36,804 nucleotides of DNA, taken from assembly GCA_902624015.1 (NCBI GenBank), contig CACNVV010000008.1, positions 1 through 36,804 of the forward strand, in the 5' to 3' direction. Positions 28,709 through 36,804 of the stretch are shown here, one piece after another; positions within the stretch are counted from its first letter, which is position 1, and every line of letters begins with the position of its first letter. This stretch comes from an uncultured Pelagibacteraceae bacterium (GTDB lineage: Bacteria; Pseudomonadota; Alphaproteobacteria; Pelagibacterales; Pelagibacteraceae). The notes beneath the pieces were generated by a model. It was not told the DNA's origin, ran no database searches, and was given only the letters and a program-made list of their open reading frames with translations. The translations under genes were made by a program, and so were the position numbers.

Positions 28709-30441
28709 TACATTTTATCTGGTGTATCTACACCAACTATATCCATTCCTGATTTTACTACGTTAGATATTGCTTTTAAAAAAATTAATTTATCTGGTGA
28801 AACTGTTTTTTGATTATTAATAAATCTTTTTTCTGGGTTTTGTTTACCAAGATTCCAATACGAATGAAATTCTGAAGCAAGATCATATAAATAAACAGGT
28901 ATTCTATGTGGTTCTAATTTTGAACTAGCTGCATCGATACATTTTGGCCACTCTGAAATCTTTTTTAAAATTTTGATCTCATCATTTGAGTATTCAAAAC
29001 TAAAATCATCTAATTCAATTTTTGAATTTAAATCTTTATCAATATGTCTAAAGACAGATGAAATTCTAGCATAACAATATTGAACGTAATACAATGGATT
29101 ATCTTTTGATTTTTCTTTTACAGCATCAAAATCAAAATCTAATTCGACATCACTACTTCTGTTTAGCATAATAAATCTAGTTGCATCTTTTCCAACTTCT
29201 TCAATTAAATCATCAACCGTAATGTAGTCACCTTTTCTTTTAGACATTTTAAATGGTTTGTTATCTTTAATTAATTTTACAAGCTGACTAATTTTACAAA
29301 TCAGTTTATCTTTTTTTCCTGATAAAGCTTCAACAGAGGATGAAATTCTTTTGATGTAACCAGCATGATCTGCACCAAGAATATTTATTAAATAATCAAA
29401 TTTACGATCAACTTTGTTTTTATGATAAGCAACATCGCTTGCAAAATAAGTCCATGCTCCATCTGATTTTTGCAAAGCTCTATCTTTATCGTCACCAAAA
29501 TCAGTAGATTTAAAAAGTAACTGTTCTCTTTCTACCCAGTTTTTATCATCTTCACCAGCTGGAGCTTTAATTTTTCCTTTGTATACAAATTTATTCTTTT
29601 CTAAAAATTTTATTACACCCTCTACTTCTTTGTTTGAAACAATACTTTTTTCACTAACGAAATTATCGTGGTTAATTCCTAAACTCTTAAGGTTCTTTTG
29701 AATTAAAAGTAGAGCTTGTTCTATAGATAAAGCTGTTAACTTATCGCTTATTTGCTCATAATCATCAAAATTTAGATCTGAATTATCCGAAACTATATTT
29801 TTTGCAAAATCAACAAGGTAATCTCCTGGATACAAATCAGGATTATCTTGAGGAAATGTTTCGTTAAATTTTAATTCCTTAATTCTAAAGTATACGGATT
29901 TTGTAAAATTTATAATTTGATTACCATAATCATTGACATAATACTCTTTTGTAACCTTATGCTTATTAAATATTAAAACATTAGAAATGACATCGCCTAA
30001 AATAGCTCCTCTACAATGACCAACATGCAATGGTCCGGTAGGATTAGCTGATACGAATTCAACTAAATAATTATTTTTTTTCTCTTTTTCATTAATTCCA
30101 AATTTTTCAGCATTATCTATTATATCTTTAATAAAGTTTGACCAAAAAGATGGCTTAAATTTAATATTTATGAAACCAGGTTTTGCAACGGATATATTGT
30201 CTATTTGATCATCGCTATTTTTGATTTCTGGTGCAAGTTTTTCTGCCAATTCTATTGGAGAGGTTTTGTTTAGTTTAGATAAAACCATTGCAACATTAGT
30301 TGAAATATCACAATCAAATTTTGGCGGTGGTATTTCAGCATTAATACCAGTGAAACTTTCAGGAATGATGAGTTGATTTTTTTTACTAAGCTCAACAATA
30401 ATTGATTTTATTTTATCTAAATATAATTCAAAAATATTCAT
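28708..30441 (-). CDS. argS: arginyl-tRNA synthetase
   Basis: EFVSANPTGPLHVGHCRGAILGD (HIGH region), KPFKMSKRKGDYITVDDL. Confidence 0.97.
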   Translation of the reverse strand: MNIFELYLDKIKSIIVELSKKNQLIIPESFTGINAEIPPPKFDCDISTNVAMVLSKLNKTSPIELAEKLAPEIKNSDDQIDNISVAKPGFINIKFKPSFWSNFIKDIIDNAEKFGINEKEKKNNYLVEFVSANPTGPLHVGHCRGAILGDVISNVLIFNKHKVTKEYYVNDYGNQIINFTKSVYFRIKELKFNETFPQDNPDLYPGDYLVDFAKNIVSDNSDLNFDDYEQISDKLTALSIEQALLLIQKNLKSLGINHDNFVSEKSIVSNKEVEGVIKFLEKNKFVYKGKIKAPAGEDDKNWVEREQLLFKSTDFGDDKDRALQKSDGAWTYFASDVAYHKNKVDRKFDYLINILGADHAGYIKRISSSVEALSGKKDKLICKISQLVKLIKDNKPFKMSKRKGDYITVDDLIEEVGKDATRFIMLNRSSDVELDFDFDAVKEKSKDNPLYYVQYCYARISSVFRHIDKDLNSKIELDDFSFEYSNDEIKILKKISEWPKCIDAASSKLEPHRIPVYLYDLASEFHSYWNLGKQNPEKRFINNQKTVSPDKLIFLKAISNVVKSGMDIVGVDTPDKM

Positions 30442-31556
30442 TTATTATCGTTATAAAGGTTAATTGCGTATCTATCCGTCATACCAGATATAAAATCTGA
30501 AATAGCTCTATATTTGTCTTTAGTCAATTGCTCTTTAGTAAGAAATTTTCTAGGATTTGATTTAATTATTTTAAATAATTTCTTAATTATCATTTTACCT
30601 CTTTGATTCTTATTAAGCACAGATTTATTGTCATACATTCTGTGTCTTAAAAATGATCTGATTTCTTGTTCTGAATTTTGTATTTTATCTGAAAAAGAAA
30701 CTATCAATTGATTTGATTTTGATACATCTTTTAATGACTTAATTTTAAATTTTTTAATATTTCTCTCTGTATTAATTAGTAAATCTCTTATCATAATATC
30801 TATTGAGTCTCTGATGATTTGATAAATAGCAATTTTATAATTTTTTTTATTAATTTTGTTTTTATATTTTTGATAAATATTTTTGAAAAAATCTAATTCA
30901 ACTAATTCTTCAAGTTTAAATAGGTTTGCTTTAATTCCATCCTGAATATCATGATTATTATATGCAATATCGTCTGATATAGCTGATATTTGAGCTTCTA
31001 ATGATGGAAAAGTATTAAAATTAATCTTATTTCTGAAAACTTTTGATCCAATTAGTTTGTTGATCATGCTTAGATCATTTACAGGTCCGTTATGTTTTAA
31101 AAGGCCTTCTAAAGTTTCAAGAGTTAAATTTAATCCAGCAAATTTAAAATATTTATTCTCTAAAAACATTACTATTCTTAGTGTCTGAAGATTGTGATCA
31201 AAACCTCCATAATTTTGCATACATTCATCTAAAGCATCCTCTCCTGCATGGCCAAATGGAGTATGACCTAAATCATGAGCAAGACTTAAGGTTTCAGCTA
31301 AATCTTCATTTAATTTTAGATATTTTGCAATTGATCTTGCTATTTGAGCAACTTCAATTGAATGAGTAATCCTTGTTCTAAAATGATCACCTTCTGTGTT
31401 TACAAAAACTTGGGTTTTATGCTTTAGTCTTCTAAATGATGCGCTATGAATTATACGATCTCGGTCACGTTGAAAAGGAGATCTATATTTTGAATTAGCC
31501 TCTTTATTAAGTCTACCTTTACTTTTAAATACGCCTAACAAAGTGTCTTTTTTCAT
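30438..31556 (-). CDS. dgt: deoxyguanosinetriphosphate triphosphohydrolase-like protein
   Basis: HD motifs: RRLKHKTQVF, RTRITHSIEVAQIARSIA, LAHDLGHTPFGHAGEDAL. Confidence 0.93.
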   Translation of the reverse strand: MKKDTLLGVFKSKGRLNKEANSKYRSPFQRDRDRIIHSASFRRLKHKTQVFVNTEGDHFRTRITHSIEVAQIARSIAKYLKLNEDLAETLSLAHDLGHTPFGHAGEDALDECMQNYGGFDHNLQTLRIVMFLENKYFKFAGLNLTLETLEGLLKHNGPVNDLSMINKLIGSKVFRNKINFNTFPSLEAQISAISDDIAYNNHDIQDGIKANLFKLEELVELDFFKNIYQKYKNKINKKNYKIAIYQIIRDSIDIMIRDLLINTERNIKKFKIKSLKDVSKSNQLIVSFSDKIQNSEQEIRSFLRHRMYDNKSVLNKNQRGKMIIKKLFKIIKSNPRKFLTKEQLTKDKYRAISDFISGMTDRYAINLYNDNK

Positions 31557-31606
31557 CCTTTAATTTAAATAATTAAGTATTATATTAGTAATATCAGTGT
31601 TCAGAC

Positions 31607-31924
31607 ATGATTAAAGAAATTAAATTTACGGATAAAGCGTTAAAACAAATAGATAATTTGTTATCAAAAAAAGATAAAGGATCATTCTTCAGAATCGCTA
31701 TCAAAGGTGGAGGATGCTCTGGTTTTCAATACGAATTTACTTTTGATAAATCAAAACAAGATGATGATTTAAATTATCAAAATATTTTAATTGATAAAAC
31801 TTCAGCGGATTTGCTTAAAGGATCTGAAGTTGATTATGTGTCTGAACTTATAGGTGAACAATTCAAAATATCTAATCCACAAACCAAATCTTCATGTGGT
31901 TGTGGAGTTTCTTTCTCACTTTAA
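31607..31924 (+). CDS. iron-sulfur cluster assembly/insertion protein, IscA/ErpA (HesB) family
   Basis: GGGCSGFQY...SSCGCGVSFSL conserved cysteines. Confidence 0.93.
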   Translation: MIKEIKFTDKALKQIDNLLSKKDKGSFFRIAIKGGGCSGFQYEFTFDKSKQDDDLNYQNILIDKTSADLLKGSEVDYVSELIGEQFKISNPQTKSSCGCGVSFSL

Positions 31925-32700
31925 TGCTCATTTCATCTTGGAATGTAAACTCGGTAAGAGCAAGAATCGAAAATATCAAAAGCTATTTATTAAAATATAA
32001 ACCTGATATTTTAATGATGCAGGAAATCAAAACTGAAGATGTTAATTTTCCATATGATGATTTTTCATCAATGGACTATGAAAGTCATGTATTTGGGCAA
32101 AAAAGTTACAATGGTGTAGCAATTATATCTAAAAATAAATTAAAAAATGTCAAAACAGATTTAATTAAGGATAAGTTAAAACAATCAAGAATAATTTCAG
32201 CTGAATTTGAACATAAGAAAAAAAATATACAATTAATTAATATTTATACCCCTAATGGTAATCCAGTAGACACTGAAAAATATGATTATAAAAAAGATTG
32301 GCTTGATCAATTAATAAAGCAATTAAAAGCTTTGTCTAAAAAAAATTCAAATATTATATTAGCTGGTGATTTCAACATCATTCCATCAGCAGAAGATGTT
32401 TATAATGTTAAAAGTTTTGAAGACGATGCTTTATACCGACTTGAAATAAGAAAAAAATTTAGAGAAATGATTAATCTTGGTTTTAATGACGTCTACAGAC
32501 ATTTTCATGAAGATAAAGAAGGATATACATTTTGGGATTATATGAGAGGTGCATGGCAAAAAAATAATGGCATGAGGATTGATCATTTTTTAGTTTCAAA
32601 TTCTATAATTGATCAAATAAAAGATATTAATATTAATAAAGATCCACGTGGAAGAGAAAAGCCTTCTGATCACACTCCAATTGAGATTAATTTAGCTTAA
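31924..32700 (+). CDS. xthA: exodeoxyribonuclease III
   Basis: ISSWNVNSVRARI, MMQEIKTE, LAGDFNIIPS, RIDHFLVS, SDHTPIEI; true start taken as MLISSWN at 31924 (TAATG overlap), ORF track starts at 31894. Confidence 0.95.
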   Translation: MLISSWNVNSVRARIENIKSYLLKYKPDILMMQEIKTEDVNFPYDDFSSMDYESHVFGQKSYNGVAIISKNKLKNVKTDLIKDKLKQSRIISAEFEHKKKNIQLINIYTPNGNPVDTEKYDYKKDWLDQLIKQLKALSKKNSNIILAGDFNIIPSAEDVYNVKSFEDDALYRLEIRKKFREMINLGFNDVYRHFHEDKEGYTFWDYMRGAWQKNNGMRIDHFLVSNSIIDQIKDININKDPRGREKPSDHTPIEINLA

Positions 32701-33690
32701 AGATTTAATTTTATTTACTAATTCTTCGTTAATATTTCTTGGACCAGTATCCATTCTATTCTTGTGACGTCTTTCTCCTGGTAATCTTACTTCACCCATT
32801 GATTTCATTTTTTCAAAAAATTCCTCAGCATGTTTTTGCCAATTAGTACCTGAAGTTTTATCTGGGTTAATGGCTAATATGAATTCACCGCCACTTGGAG
32901 GACCACCATCATTATTATCTTTGGCAGCTGTTTCAAAACTAAAATTATCTCCAACTAATGCGCCTGCCATTAATTCTACCATCATTGCAATTGCAGATCC
33001 TTTATAGCCACCAAAGGGTAATAGAACTCCACCATCAGCAATTTCCCCTGGATCAGTTGTTTCTTTACCATCTTTAGTTAAACCAGTGCCAAGTGGAACT
33101 TTGTGACCTTCTCTTTTAGCAACTTGAACTTCTCCCATTGCCATTGAAGCAGTTGCCATATCATAAACAACTGGTGTTTTACCTGGACGTGGCCAAGCAA
33201 ATGAAATTGGGTTTGTTCCAAATAATGGCTTTTTTGCACCAGCAGGTGCAACAGCAGGCTTGTAAGATGTACAAGCAAATGCAACTAGACCTTCCTCTGC
33301 TAATTTTTCTGTTTCAGGCCACATAGCAGCCATGTGATGTGAATTATTTATTGCTAATACCGCAACACCATTTTCTTTTGCAGCTTTTGCTAATTCAGGC
33401 AAACCTTTATTTAAAACTACAGGTGCTAAACAATTATTTCCTTCAACTTTGATTACTGATGGAGATATTTTTTTTACTTCAGGTTTCCCTTTTCCATTTA
33501 TCTTTCCACTTTTAAGACCTGTTACATAAGCTGGTAATCTAAATAAACCGTGTGACACAGAACCATCTCTTTCAGCGTTTCTAATTAGGTCTGATAAAAT
33601 TGATGCTGATTCATCATCACAACCATTTGCCAAAAGTGTTTTTTTGGCTAGTTCAAATATTTCGTCTAAAGTTAAAGATACAGTGCTCAT
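32692..33690 (-). CDS. Ldh family oxidoreductase (resembles delta1-piperideine/pyrroline-2-carboxylate reductases)
   Basis: SHGLFRLPAYVTGLKSGKI; SHHMAAMWPETEKLAEEGLVAFACTSYKPAVAPAGAKKPLFGTNPISFAWP; PFGGYKGSAIAMMVELMAGAL. Confidence 0.85.
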   Translation of the reverse strand: MSTVSLTLDEIFELAKKTLLANGCDDESASILSDLIRNAERDGSVSHGLFRLPAYVTGLKSGKINGKGKPEVKKISPSVIKVEGNNCLAPVVLNKGLPELAKAAKENGVAVLAINNSHHMAAMWPETEKLAEEGLVAFACTSYKPAVAPAGAKKPLFGTNPISFAWPRPGKTPVVYDMATASMAMGEVQVAKREGHKVPLGTGLTKDGKETTDPGEIADGGVLLPFGGYKGSAIAMMVELMAGALVGDNFSFETAAKDNNDGGPPSGGEFILAINPDKTSGTNWQKHAEEFFEKMKSMGEVRLPGERRHKNRMDTGPRNINEELVNKIKSLS

Positions 33691-34088
33691 TATTTTGATT
33701 TACATTTTTTACATAAACCAAAAAATTCTAAATTATATTTGCTGTATTTCATTCCAGAGTCATCTGAAAAATTAGATAAATATTTTGAAAGTTTTGAATT
33801 ACTTATTTCAGATACATTTTCGCAGCTTTCACAAATTGAAAATGCTGTCGCTTTTGAAATTTGACAACTAGAATTTTGGCAAGCAATAAAGGCATTTCTA
33901 CTTTCTATCTTATGAATTTTTCCAATTTCAACTAACTTATCTAAAGCTCTATAAACTTGTAGAGGTGCTTTAATTCCCTTTTTTTGAACATTAAAAAGAA
34001 TTGAATAAGCTTTCATAGGTCCACCGGATTTGTCAATTAGATCAAAAATAATTTTTTGATTTTTTGAAAGGTTGTGTTCTTTTTGCAT
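33690..34088 (-). CDS. zur: Fur-family transcriptional regulator, probable Zur
   Basis: Winged-helix GPMKAYSILFNVQKKGIKAPLQVYRALDKLVEIGKIHKIES; CxxC pairs (CESC, CKKC); next to znuBC. Confidence 0.87.
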   Translation of the reverse strand: MQKEHNLSKNQKIIFDLIDKSGGPMKAYSILFNVQKKGIKAPLQVYRALDKLVEIGKIHKIESRNAFIACQNSSCQISKATAFSICESCENVSEISNSKLSKYLSNFSDDSGMKYSKYNLEFFGLCKKCKSK

Positions 34089-34111
34089 TTTAAATTCTTA
34101 TCAATTAGTTA

Positions 34112-34915
34112 TCAGTTTTTCAATTTAATCGATTGTTTAATATTAAGTAAAGACAATATAAATAAGACTAAGGCCGCCATTATAATTGATGGACCTGATG
34201 ATGTATTAAATTCTAACGATGAAAATAGTCCTAATAATACTGACAATAATCCACCAATTATTGAGAATAACACCATCTTTTGAGGGCTATCAGAAATATT
34301 TCTAGCCATCGCTGCTGGAATAATAAGCATACCTGTAATCAATAATAATCCTACCATTTTAATTGATATGGCTATTACAGCAGCCATAAGAATTGTAAAA
34401 ATAGCTTTTGCTCTATCAGGGTTTAACCCTTCTGCTTCTGCTAACTCATAATTAACTGTCGATGCAAACAATGGTTTCCAAATTAATTTTAGAACTATTA
34501 AAATTACAGCGCCACCAGTCCAGATGATTAACAAATCATCAGTTGTTACAGCTAATATATCACCAAATAAAAGTCCCATGATATCAAAACGAATGAATGT
34601 TAAAAAACCTATTACTACTAATCCTACAGCTAAAGAAGAATGCGCCAAGAGACCAAGTAAAGCATCACCTGGTAAATTAGTTTTCTTCTGTAATTGAATT
34701 AAAATCAAAGCAATTAGAGATGAAATAATAAATACTGAAAGAGCAATATTTAATTCAAACGAGTAAGCCAAAGTTACACCAAGTAAAGCTGAGTGAGCTA
34801 ATGTATCACCAAAATATGATAATCTTCTCCAAACAACAAAACAACCAAGAGGTCCGGTTACTAAAGCTATACCTAAGCCTGCAATTAGTGCTCTTATAAA
34901 AAAATCATCAAACAT
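34112..34915 (-). CDS. znuB: zinc ABC transporter permease
   Basis: LGIALVTGPLGCFVVWRRLSYFGDTLAHSALLGVTL; ABC-3 permease family. Confidence 0.95.
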   Translation of the reverse strand: MFDDFFIRALIAGLGIALVTGPLGCFVVWRRLSYFGDTLAHSALLGVTLAYSFELNIALSVFIISSLIALILIQLQKKTNLPGDALLGLLAHSSLAVGLVVIGFLTFIRFDIMGLLFGDILAVTTDDLLIIWTGGAVILIVLKLIWKPLFASTVNYELAEAEGLNPDRAKAIFTILMAAVIAISIKMVGLLLITGMLIIPAAMARNISDSPQKMVLFSIIGGLLSVLLGLFSSLEFNTSSGPSIIMAALVLFILSLLNIKQSIKLKN

Positions 34916-34916
34916 A

Positions 34917-35663
34917 TTAGTTTTTCTTTATTTCACCTTTATCTGAATGAACGTGATCATGTTTATGTTCATAAACTGATAGAATTTGAGATGCCTGTTC
35001 ACCAAATAAGGTTTTATATTCATTGTTTTTAGCAACATCCATTGGTGTACCTGAACAACAAACATGACCATTTAAACAAACAACATGATCAGTTGCAGTC
35101 ATGACTGTATGTAAATCATGAGATATTAATAAAATTCCACAATTTAGCGTATCAGAGATTCTTTTAATTAATTCATATAAAGCAATCTCACCAGTGTAAT
35201 CAACACCTTGAACTGGCTCATCAAGAACTAATAATTCAGGTTTTTTTGAAATTGCTCTTGCGATTAAAACTCTTTGAAATTCACCACCTGATAAATTTCC
35301 TAAATTTTTATTCTTAAGATGGATAACACCTGTTAATGTAAGTGCTTCATCAATTGCCTCATCTTTTATATTTTCTGTTAGAAGCATAAAATCATAAACT
35401 CTTAACGGTAAAGTCCAATCAATAGATATTTTTTGAGGAACATATCCAACTTTATTTGTGTATTTCTCAACACTTCCTTCTATGTTTTTGTAAATTCCTA
35501 ATGCAATTTTTGCGGTAGTACTTTTTCCTGAGCCATTAGGTCCAATAAGGGTAACAATCTTTCCTTTTTTAACAGTTAATGAAACACCTTCCACTAGCCA
35601 TTTATCATTTTGTTTAAAACCAGCGTTATTTAATTTTACTAATGTACTATTTTCTGAGCTCAT
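34917..35663 (-). CDS. znuC: zinc ABC transporter ATP-binding protein
   Basis: LIGPNGSGKSTTAKIALG, LSGGEFQRVLIARAI, LLVLDEPVQGVD; His-rich C-terminus (YEHKHDHVHSD). Confidence 0.96.
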   Translation of the reverse strand: MSSENSTLVKLNNAGFKQNDKWLVEGVSLTVKKGKIVTLIGPNGSGKSTTAKIALGIYKNIEGSVEKYTNKVGYVPQKISIDWTLPLRVYDFMLLTENIKDEAIDEALTLTGVIHLKNKNLGNLSGGEFQRVLIARAISKKPELLVLDEPVQGVDYTGEIALYELIKRISDTLNCGILLISHDLHTVMTATDHVVCLNGHVCCSGTPMDVAKNNEYKTLFGEQASQILSVYEHKHDHVHSDKGEIKKN

Positions 35664-35681
35664 ATATTGCTTGACTTATAA

Positions 35682-35698
35682 ATGTTATATTATTACAT
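35682..35698. promoter_or_regulatory. candidate Zur box 1 (imperfect palindrome)
   Basis: ATGTTATATTATTACAT, near-palindromic, in the znuC|znuA divergent intergenic region. Confidence 0.55.
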
Positions 35699-35701
35699 AA
35701 C

Positions 35702-35714
35702 GTTATATTATAAC
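35702..35714. promoter_or_regulatory. candidate Zur box 2 (perfect palindrome)
   Basis: GTTATATTATAAC, perfect 6-bp arms about a central T; resembles alphaproteobacterial Zur sites of the GTTATANTATAAC type. Confidence 0.75.
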
Positions 35715-35734
35715 AACCAATTAAATTACTTATT

Positions 35735-36804
35735 ATGAAAAATATTAAAAAAATACCACTTATATTCTCAATATTATCAATTCTAACATTCTTTACACCA
35801 GCAAATGCTGAAATAAAAGTAGTTGCTTCTATTAAACCAATTCATTCATTAGCTAGTTACTTAATGGATGGTATTGCTAAACCTGATTTAATAGTTGATG
35901 GATATGCTTCTCCGCACGGATTTGCAATGAAACCTTCACACGCAAAAATGCTTCAAAATGCAGATCTAATATTCTGGGTTGGTGAAGATTTAGAGAGTTT
36001 TTTAGAAAAACCATTGAGTTCAATTGCAAAGAAAGCAGAAAAAATTGAATTAATGGAAACTAAAGGATTACAGGTATTAAAATTTAGAGAAAGAAATATT
36101 TTTGACGAACATGATCATGATGATCACGAACATGACGATCATGGTAAAAAAGAGGATGATCATGACGACCATGGTAAAAAGGAAGATGATCACGACCATG
36201 ACGATCATGGTAAAAAGGAAGATGATCACGACCATGACGATCATGGTAAAAAAGAGGATGATCATGACGACCACGGACATGACGATCATGATGGACATGC
36301 GCATGGTGAATTTGATCCACACATTTGGTTGGACCCAATTAATGCAAAAGCTATGTTAAATGAAATGGCAGAACATTTAATTGAAAATGATCCAAAAAAT
36401 GAAGCTAAATATAAAAGTAATTTAGCTAAAGCTTTACAAGAAATCGATAAACTTACAATTGATGTAATGACTGATTTAAGTAGCAGTGTTGCTTCAATTG
36501 TATTCCATGATGCTTATCAGTATTTTGAGAAAAGATTTAATGTAAATATATTAGGTGCTTTTACTGTTAATACAGATGTAATGCCTGGAGCAGAACAACT
36601 AGCAGAAATCAGAGAGATAATTGAACACGATAAAGTTGCTTGTGTGTTCTCAGAGCCTCAATTTAACCCTGATATTATTAAAGCTGTCGCAAAAGATATG
36701 AATATTAAAACTGGAGTAGTTGACCCATTAGGAGCAACATTAGACCCAGGAAAAGACTTATATTTCAATTTAATTAGAAATATGTCTGCATCTTTCAAAG
36801 GTTG
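35735..36804 (+). CDS. znuA: zinc ABC transporter substrate-binding protein (partial, runs off right edge)
   Basis: ATG at 35735: MKNIKKIPLIFSILSILTFFTPANAEIKVVASIKPIHSLASYLMDGIAKPDLIVDGYASPHGFAMKPSHAKMLQNADLIFWVGEDLESFLEK...; His-rich loop; FDPHIWLDPINAK. Confidence 0.96.
   Translation, partial: MKNIKKIPLIFSILSILTFFTPANAEIKVVASIKPIHSLASYLMDGIAKPDLIVDGYASPHGFAMKPSHAKMLQNADLIFWVGEDLESFLEKPLSSIAKKAEKIELMETKGLQVLKFRERNIFDEHDHDDHEHDDHGKKEDDHDDHGKKEDDHDHDDHGKKEDDHDHDDHGKKEDDHDDHGHDDHDGHAHGEFDPHIWLDPINAKAMLNEMAEHLIENDPKNEAKYKSNLAKALQEIDKLTIDVMTDLSSSVASIVFHDAYQYFEKRFNVNILGAFTVNTDVMPGAEQLAEIREIIEHDKVACVFSEPQFNPDIIKAVAKDMNIKTGVVDPLGATLDPGKDLYFNLIRNMSASFKG
36119..36308 (+). repeat. in-frame tandem repeat coding for the His/Asp/Lys-rich zinc-binding loop of ZnuA
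   Basis: Units 36119-36154 (36 nt), 36155-36184 (30 nt), 36185-36220 (36), 36221-36256 (36), then a degenerate tail; consensus GATGATCACGACCATGACGATCATGGTAAAAAGGAA = DDHDHDDHGKKE. Confidence 0.92.

Noticed and set aside
36119-36256. 36-nt repeats resembling a short CRISPR array
   Set aside because: No spacers between units, repeats are directly adjacent and in frame in znuA, no cas genes.
36077-36359. Three extra ORFs overlapping the znuA repeat (36077-36322, 36084-36338, 36102-36359)
   Set aside because: Periodic units with lengths divisible by 3 keep all frames open; the znuA frame is the supported one.

Overview
AT-rich, very gene-dense bacterial chromosome window. Gene content, order and protein style suggest an alphaproteobacterium of the SAR11/Pelagibacterales type (inference, not tested). 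It is mostly housekeeping: holB(partial)-tmk-dacA-rlpA-like-mltB-rarD; tRNA-Ser(TGA); sdhE; recG; DUF502; M48 protease; methyltransferase-like ORF; tRNA-Lys(TTT); tgt; PPIase; coaD; gyrA; ssb; uvrA; PuuD-like membrane domain; acetoacetate-CoA ligase; the long minus-strand cluster dgt-argS-(TM protein)-nagZ-scpA-scpB-tatABC-serS-yajC-secDF; iscA-type protein; xthA; and a zinc locus (Ldh-family oxidoreductase-zur-znuB-znuC | znuA) with two palindromic Zur-like boxes. I see no mobile element, CRISPR array, rRNA or obvious defence system. The most interesting items are: an Ldh-family (DpkA-like) enzyme translationally coupled to zur; a His/Asp-rich tandem repeat in ZnuA; an unlisted 25-aa membrane micro-ORF upstream of DUF502; a likely SPOR-less remnant between argS and nagZ; an RlpA-like lipoprotein that seems to lack the catalytic Asp; a PuuD membrane domain without its cytochrome part; and convergent gene pairs with essentially no intergenic space. 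I do not see clear evidence of a wholly new multi-gene system.
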